DNA of 64,000 nt, taken from Melampsora larici-populina 98AG31 (Eukaryota > Basidiomycota > Pucciniomycetes > Pucciniales > Melampsoraceae). The notes beneath the pieces are model-generated. The model saw nothing but the letters and a program-made list of their open reading frames with translations, was not told where the DNA came from and did no database searches. Of this stretch, positions 57,091 to 64,000 are shown in pieces. The stretch covers positions 822,332 through 886,331 of the forward strand of contig NW_006768789.1 in assembly GCF_000204055.1 (NCBI RefSeq). Direction: 5' to 3'. The translations under genes and the position numbers were made by a program. Each line of letters begins with the position of its first letter. Position 1 is the first letter of the stretch.

Positions 57091-59460
57091 TTAAACCAAA
57101 GTCGCGATTAGGAAACCAAGTATTATAGCTTGAGTTCGTCTGATCGTAGTTCGAATCAGACTTTGTATACTCGTTGCTAGAGAAAATTTAGCGTGTACCC
57201 CTCTTTTTACACTATTTTTGTCTGTGGAATCAGTCCTATAATATATGTCAGCGAGTGGTTTGAACATTTGAGTGGCAAAATTCACATACACTTGGACTGC
57301 TTGAGGGTAGCGAAACAGGTTTTGTGGATCGTATTTTGATTTTATCTGTGTTAGCCGCTCGTAACTAGATGAACCCATTGCATGTGGCACATAGCTCAGC
57401 AAATGAATCTGATGAGAGATAGGACAGAAGTTAACTCACTGTTCTCCATAATAGAAGCGAGGCCAGACATCGTCGGCCAATTTGTCATCGACGTAATTCA
57501 AGTATCCCCTATGATCGAGAAGGATGAGTTATGTTTCAGCAATTTATTAGAGTGAACTCCAGAATACTTACCCTGCCCAATCTTTTGGATTGTTTGTGAC
57601 GATACTGTCTGCCATTGAGTCAATGAACTCAAAACCGTCAGATGGAAATGCAGTTTTGTTTGATCCAGTACTTGCGTAGAGCTTTGAGTTGAGGAAACAA
57701 AAATCAGTAAACGTTTCGATTTGGTGAATCGAGATAATCTATGGTACTCACTTGAATTGTCCATAGTGATGAACGGTGGAGGTATGATGAGGATTCTTGA
57801 GGTACTGAATTTATGAAAGATCCCTTTCCACCGTATAGTTGAAGTTGAACAAACCAGTTCTTGAAAAATAAAACAATAGAATTAGTCTTATTGTATACAT
57901 CCTTAGTAATACGTGCTCAATAATTGCAACTCACAAGACTGGTTGACATTCCCTGGTTAAAGAAGTAATTTGATAAAGCTTTGATACTTTCGTTGGTGGC
58001 AGGTTGCGCTTGGGGTGTGACAAGACTCTTTGCGTAAAATGTGTCGGTGTTTGATTGAAGGGAAGCGGCTGTTGGCGTTAAAGGCTGAGGAGCTGCCAAA
58101 AGTTCCAAGCTGGTAAGCCAGTCGGTTTGATTGATAGTTTTTTCTGGGTTGTTTGGCTGAAAAGATTTCATATCAGGATTTGCATTGGCTATTGCCATTG
58201 GCTGAGAACATGATCACTGACCAACTTTGATAGTAATGGTGAAACTAGGGGATCCAAGTCAGAACTTGCTCCAATCAAAGTACCCAAAAGTTGAAATTGT
58301 ACTTGACCCTTTGTGTCGCCCATTCCAATATTGACTTCCATTCCAATTTCATCGGACAGTTCTGCTTCGATACAAAATTGTTGATAAGAAATAATCGCGT
58401 GACTTAGTTCCTCGGCCGAAGAAAAGTTCCAAGCGAAAGAGAAAAAGGTCATGATCAAAGGTGCGTCATAAGTCTTGACTTTGAGGGAAGAAACAATCCC
58501 AAACGAAGCTCCGGCGCCACGTAAAGCCTGATCGCAAGCATGGATACCATCTCAACATTTGCCAAGAATAATAGCCTCGGAAAGGGGAAGTGCAGAGTGA
58601 AAGGTTTTATACCCAAAACAAATCTGGGTTTTCGGTCTCAGAAGTATTGACGACTGAACCATTGGCCAGAACCACCTCGTGACCAACCACAACATCCAGC
58701 ATCAGCCCCCATTTACGTGAAGTGAACCCAAAGCTGAAATCATCAAATCATCAGATTGATTTATAGGCCAGTAGCGTATGACTTAGTGCTCACCCGCCAA
58801 AAGCCGAGTGGCCGCCAGTACCTATCAAGCGGATACATAGTCAATATTCTGAATATCAACCATCAAATATGCAAATGAGTACTAACCAACATAAGGACAA
58901 GTTCCATGAGGAATTGCTTTTCCACCAGATTTGAATAGACCTTGTGCTACATCACCCAAGAGATTTCCAGTTTGAATGTCGGCAATGCCGCTAGAATCAA
59001 CTGTTAAACCCTTCATTTTTGACAGGTCGACAACAAGAAATCCATCTTTCCCCCCGAGACCGTAAGCTGCGTAAGAATGGCCACCTGATTTGGCTGAGAC
59101 TGTTCAACGTATGATATTGCGCCAGATCATGAGCTTCTGAGGTATTATTCGTGCCGCCTTTGAGACAGGCTAATGAGCGTATTGATTAGCGAGCTGACCT
59201 GGTATGCCCTCGGCTGCAGCGGCAGTAACGACTGCCACGATTTCTTCCGTTGTCTTGGGAAAAGAAATTGCAGCAGGCTTATAGTCGAACCTAAGGTTAT
59301 ATGGTTTGGATACCACACCATACTGTGCATCGTTGGGAAATACTGATTCAACTTTGGCTTTGGTTAGGCGCGCTTGTAAATCAGATTTAGACATTGAGAC
59401 AAGGTTGAAAAGAATGGCGAAGAGGGAGATCCTGAATACAAAGCTTCCCTTCCAAGACAT
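57091..59460 (-). CDS. Secreted berberine-bridge-type FAD-dependent oxidase
   Basis: Oxidises sugars or alcohols with O2 (glucooligosaccharide-oxidase/BBE-like family). Minus-strand exons: 59460-59199, 59099-58887, 58821-58794, 58733-58613, 58527-58222, 58156-57935, 57859-57752, 57681-57572, 57508-57440 and 57364 onward, all in phase, about 504 residues to the usual family end. A signal peptide opens the protein (FVFRISLFAILFNLVS). FAD domain: SAKSGGHSYAAYG with the covalent His, and HGTCPYVGTGGH, whose Cys is the second covalent flavin anchor, so a bicovalent flavin is predicted. Then GFTSRKWGLMLD, LRGAGASFGIVSS and the C-terminal NYVDD and YYGE...RLTQIKSKYDP. The last exon runs to 57091 by read-through after PQAVQ, or ends at 57230 through a two-codon last exon; read-through adds a hydrophobic tail. 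Intact. Confidence 0.9.
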
Positions 59461-60541
59461 CTTGGGGATGGTCTTATAACAGATTTGACTGATTTTCTAT
59501 GCTTGGTCTTGAGCTGAGTTGAGTTCGAAAGGCAACCGGGATTTTTTAATGAGCGAACAATTAGATGCAGAAAGAGGATAGAACTAGTGGTTGTTTTGTT
59601 CCAGCGTAGGTTTTTCGAAAGGTCCAATGTGTACGAATGTGCCACACTCTGAGAAAACATTCTTTGTCCAGCTGGACCCATGGAGAATACTACGAATGAT
59701 TCGGTTTCATTCGAGGTATTTGGCCTGCCGTGACCGTGGTACGTTGAATTGATTGAGTAGACAGTTACCCCAGGAAACGCTATGTATTAAGACTTGTTCG
59801 ACGAGACTAGGAGAGGCTTGAATCCAACCAACTTGTTCAAGAGGAAAAACAGGAAAAACATCACTGCTTTCGTAGTGGCTTTTTGGTCTTGCGTCCACAT
59901 TGCTTCCAATTTCCAAGTCATGGATCTGCCCACATTTATGTATAAGTTACATTATGCCAAATGAGAAAATTGTAACCAAGAGCCCAGACTGAACATTTCA
60001 TCCTATCAACAAGTTTGAATTCGTAAGTGTTGACTTGGTACATACTTCTGATCAACTATCCTCACTTTGCTCAAATTCACCAGTTTCTTTGTTAGCGATT
60101 CCTCCCCGGTTTCACGTGTTATTTGAGCCCTGTGGTTCATTTGGGGTGCACTGATGACCCTGTAGACTCAGAGTATGTGCCAGGTGAGGAGGACAAAGCA
60201 GGATGAAATCGAAGTAGGAAATTAGTGATGAGGTATGGGATTTGATACAAGGTGTGATGATGCGATGAAGATACTTAAGGAGATCATTAACTCCAAACAA
60301 ATCTCTCAATTCCTTATCAACTAACTGAACCCTCAGCACCTTCACTAATCAAGTCTCCCTACTCAATCTCATCAGCTTCAACTCAGTCTTAGATCACTTC
60401 AGGAAATGTTTTCAAAGCTTGAGAAATCTCGTAGTTTATAATCAAAGAAGGTTAATCGATTATCAGTACATACATTCATTCATTCAAAATCAAACTGTTT
60501 ACGTATCGATCTTCAAGAATCAAGACTCAAGACCAAACAAG
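59461..60541. other. Shared upstream region of divergent FAD oxidase and F-box genes
   Basis: No gene supported; holds both promoters and the F-box 5' UTR. Confidence 0.45.
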
Positions 60542-62505
60542 ATGCCTAGCCTACGACGAGTACCGAGAATCTATCACCTTCGAGATTCAGCTGCAAATGC
60601 CGTCGATGAGGAAGCTGGTAGCACGACTGGTACTACTAGTACCACATCAGTCGAATTCACCTTCCGATCATCTGATTCACCCTTTCGAACTCCATTACCG
60701 CCAGGCCATCATGGTTCCACCCGATATCCTCTTCGTACAGAATCCAATCGCTCTGTTATCAAAGTACCTCATCAAGCTTTAGCCCAGACTCGTTCAAAAC
60801 GACGCGTTCTTCATCATCCACCTTCACCTATACTATGCATGCCAGCTGAGATCTTGTATCGAATCGGTCAATTCCTCGAACCACCACTCGACCCTGAACA
60901 TTGGTCCGAAGCTGGGATTGACCTAATACGATATTCTTCAACATGTAGAGCCGTTCGCAATGCGACGGTCAGTCTCATAGGACGCCATTTTGGATTTACC
61001 ATAGATGGTTCAACAGAAAGAGATTTTGTAAAAGCTCTTAAACGACTCAATACACTCATTCACAAGAAAACTGAAGAATGTCGAAAGATTCGAAAGATCT
61101 TTGTTAAAGATGATTCACCATTACGAATGGACACACAACAAGCCAGAATGAATTGGCATCAAGCCTTGGGTGAATCGTTTATGAAAACATTTCCTAATCT
61201 TGAAATGTTTGCGTATGTAAGAGATTTAGATCAAGCTACACAAGAATCTCCTTATGATACTTTACCATTCGGAATTGAAGTCATGCAAGGTTTGGCTGTT
61301 GGGAATCATATCAAGACAGTTTATCTTTGTGGAGTTCATTTTACCTGTTGGTCACCTGAAAGATTGTTTAGACCGATCTTACCTTCTAGCCTTGACGTAC
61401 TTCATCTGGTGGCTGTTCATGATTCAATGTTACCGTTAATCAAACTTTGTCCTGGGCTGACATCTTTGACGATTTGGAGGGATTTCATGATCGGGTATAG
61501 TAACGTTGAAGATTGGTTCGGAACAGATCTTTGGGCTAAACTTGAGGAATTACAGATTCGTGGGTTCTATGGTAATGAAGTTATGCGGTTGCAGGCTAGC
61601 TTCAAAGAGAGTCGTAGAGTTTGTATGATTTCTTTTTAAGAAATCTACACAAGTCAATCTCTCAGAAACACACTGGGAACTAGCTTAACTAAACTCTCTT
61701 TTTCTTTTTTCAAAAACAGCTTGCTGCAACTAAATACAAGGATCCAATTCCATTAAAAACCCTAGACCTCGCCGAGCCGTATACAACAAATGATTTGCTT
61801 CAACTTTTGACTGAATTCAGTTCAAAAGAATTACGAGTACTCAGATTAACATTTTGGAAGGATGCATATTTTCAACCCAGGGTCCTCGAACAAATATCTG
61901 AAATGTTTCCAATGCTGGAAGAATTACAGGTGACATTGGAAACAATTCAATGTCGTTGGTGGCCTCATAAAATAGTATGTATCTCGTGATTTTTTGCGCT
62001 TTTTCCAAAACCGAAACCGCCATCAGAGTGATTACTGATTCGTCATTTGGTCTTACAGGACCAATGGGCTTTATCACTGTCAAAGTTATCAAAATTGAAA
62101 GTTTTTAGATGGAATTGTATTCCATATCTTTCACCTGACACATACCAACTCAAAATAGCCATGAGATCTCAAGCTGTTGTCCTCGCCAATGCGCTTCAAT
62201 CACTAGAAATCATAGGATTTGTAGATCGTGAAGAATTTTTAAATATTCAAAGGAACAATGGTCAATTAGTTTCAATAAGATGGACCTCAACATCTCAATC
62301 ACCTGAAAACTTTCCGGTTTCAGATCGTGATTTAGGATTAATCAAAGACGGTAATCATCCTCGTTCTTCATCAGATAGACCTTCTGATCCATTCTTAGCT
62401 CCTCCTGGATTTTTACCTCAAAATCTAAATTTCACTGCTCGTTGTCTTTCTCCTTCTGGTTCAGTGACTAAAGAGAATATCTTTGAATCGAGTTCTGAAT
62501 TTTGA
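60542..62505 (+). CDS. F-box protein with leucine-rich C-terminal region
   Basis: Probable SCF ubiquitin-ligase substrate adaptor. Three exons in phase: 60542-61618, 61720-61974 and 62059-62505, about 593 residues. The N-terminal 90 residues are Ser/Arg-rich; the F-box follows at about residues 98-145 (ILCMPAEILYRIGQFL, then IDLIRYSSTCRAVRN). The remaining 440 residues hold irregular leucine-rich repeats (LPSSLDVLHLVAV, CPGLTSLTIW, ELRVLRLTFW, FPMLEELQVTL). Start: the ORF is open upstream to 60419, but the MPSLRRV start at 60542 begins directly after a C-rich leader and is preferred. Substrate unknown. The last exon ends SSSEF. Confidence 0.85.
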
Positions 62506-63319
62506 AAGACAGAATATATACGTTTTTAAAATCATATCACTCCTTTCACATAAAATAAATACATGGTTTTTATTTTGATTCTTTGAATGGCTTTCACACT
62601 ACTATTAAGAATGGTTGAACTTTGACTTTTTCTGTTTTGTTATTGCTGATATATTATTTGATCTGCATGTGTATGTGTTTGAAGGGTGAAAGGTTCATTC
62701 ATGTTGGTCTGGTTGTATAGAATAATAATAAACTGATAGAATGAGGAAATCAAAACAAGTTTGTATTCAGATCTGTGAATTTTTGGAAAATTGTAAGGCT
62801 GCAGGAGAGGGCTTTATTGAAAAAGAGGCTTTATGCTTGTAGTAATCAAGAACACCTCTAGCTTAACACAAGCCCACCAACCGCAGAGACGTCCCCCGGA
62901 GCCTGCGGAGGGGGGCTTGCGACTTAAACGGAATGCCCGCTTGATAGGAATTTGGTTTTGGCAGGGACTATCTTTGCACGCCAAATCCACCACATCACAC
63001 AAACCAGAGCCATGAGGTACCCTTATGAAATATGACGGGCAATTTTTTCTCGTTCTTTTGGCGTGTTCAGATTCCTCTGAACTGCTCCAGAACCCAACAA
63101 TTAAGCGGATTCATTATTTCATAATTTGCTTTATTTACACACAAAGCTGCTGCGACCACATCCAACATGTGTAATACACATTCATTTGGATTAAACCAGT
63201 TAAAATTTCTCTCTGATAAGTGGTAGTTTTGATATCAATGATCAATCGTGACAACTTCATTCCAAATCATTCTAATCTCGCGTCTTTCCAGCCTACCTGC
63301 CTGATAATATCTGGAACCA
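62506..63319. other. Intergenic with a GC-rich structured element
   Basis: AT-rich except 62870-62932. No gene supported; last 100 bases are the promoter of the gene at 63320. Confidence 0.45.
62870..62932. repeat. GC-rich nested inverted repeat
   Basis: Outer arms AAGCCC/GGGCTT and inner arms CCGCAG/CTGCGG nest around a C-rich core in an AT-rich stretch. Looks like a terminus or remnant of a small mobile element, type unknown. Confidence 0.5.
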
Positions 63320-63986
63320 ATGGAAAGCAACAGTGACGACGACACCGACTTCATCTTGGATCCTTCTCTTGACACTCTAGAAGCATCAACACCCGAAAAG
63401 CGCGTCGAAACGGTTGAAAGAATCTGTCAATACATCAACAAGCAGAACACTAGCGCAAAGGCATTTATACTATCTTATCTACGATCCACGAACGAAAATA
63501 TTGTTCAACGGAGAAAACAGTGGGCATCGGTGAAGAAAGGATGGCGTACTACGGAGGAATTACTGGATGAAATTGAAAAGCTAGTGACTGAAAAGCCCAA
63601 ATGTAAATTGAAATGGGATGATTGGATATTAAGAAAAGTAAGTCCAACAATGCATCTGTGATTCAATATGAGGCAGATCTCTGAAAGTTACCTTGCAGGC
63701 GAAGAGTATTGTAGCATCTCAGTCCCCTCCTGCGCGGAAACTGTATATCAACACCAACAAGCTTGACCCCGACTTTTTTACACACGACGCAGAAGTACAA
63801 AGAGAGAGAGACGTAATTGAAGGAATGAATTTCTTACATGAGTTGATAACTTTCAAATTACAACATGAACTTGGTCTTTGGTCAAACACCTCAGCTTCAG
63901 ATTCTGACACTGCTTCTGATTCGGATTCTTCTAATGTGGATTCGGAACCTCCTCAAAATTATGTGTACCATAAATCTAAGAGTTGA
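63320..63986 (+). CDS. Small acidic-tailed protein of unknown function
   Basis: Two exons in phase: 63320-63637 and 63699-63986, about 201 residues. Acidic start MESNSDDDTDFILD; then a helical core (RICQYINKQNTSAKAFILSYL; RRKQWASVKKGW; TEELLDEIEKLV) and an acidic Ser/Asp tail (ASDSDTASDSDSSNVDSE). No signal peptide or membrane segment. The helical core resembles proteins that occur in many copies in basidiomycete and rust genomes near transposons, but no family is named with confidence. Intact, complete, ends 15 bases from the window edge. Confidence 0.6.
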
Positions 63987-64000
63987 ATTGAAAATGCAAA

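Noticed and set aside
1..64000. CRISPR arrays, bacterial operons, rRNA genes
   Set aside because: None present; repeats found are eukaryotic tandem arrays or transposon ends without spacer structure.

Overview
The window looks like nuclear DNA of a rust fungus (Pucciniales, Melampsora-like; this is inference). The signs are many short GT-AG introns, fungal single-copy genes (catalase, Mis12/Mtw1, Exo70, Hpc2/ubinuclein), small secreted proteins, and transposon-associated families typical of basidiomycetes (TET/JBP oxygenase, KDZ-associated cysteine-cluster protein, Helitron, hAT). Gene models below were spliced by eye from frame continuity, splice signals and family motifs.

Layout. 1-4.7 kb: start of a catalase gene (runs off the left edge), a roadblock/LC7 dynein light chain, a tRNA-Glu(CTC) with an intron, and a small secreted protein. 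5.3-10.0 kb: a complete hAT transposon with target-site duplication and a transposase carrying two nonsense codons. 10-16 kb: a decayed, CpG-poor MFS transporter pseudogene interrupted by a second, non-autonomous Helitron that carries a frameshifted IscA/Isa-type gene. 16.7-27.4 kb: an intact housekeeping block with a PARP-type zinc-finger protein, MIS12/MTW1 and EXO70 diverging from one promoter region, and HPC2/ubinuclein. 27.5-39 kb: an accessory block with a cysteine/histidine zinc-finger gene, a TET/JBP-type dioxygenase gene, an unidentified pseudogene, an unnamed two-part protein family member and a KDZ-associated CxC5-like gene. This block is bracketed by two related sequences in inverted orientation, so it may be one large mobile cassette. 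39-43 kb: a decayed duplicate of the HPC2 gene. 43-48 kb: a Helitron with a near-intact Rep-helicase gene. 48-51 kb: a second member of the unnamed family and a candidate secreted-protein locus. 51-57 kb: degenerate repeats, a BRCT-like gene and a PIF/Harbinger-type MITE. 57-64 kb: a berberine-bridge-type FAD oxidase, an F-box protein and a small acidic-tailed protein.

Unifying observation: four nonsense codons in four otherwise readable transposon coding segments are all TGA preceded by T where CGA is expected (TCGA to TTGA), and the HPC2 duplicate has lost nearly all CpGs of its intact parent to TG or CA. This fits CpG methylation plus deamination (a TCG-biased RIP-like process), in a window that also encodes a TET/JBP-type oxygenase, the enzyme class that acts on 5-methylcytosine.
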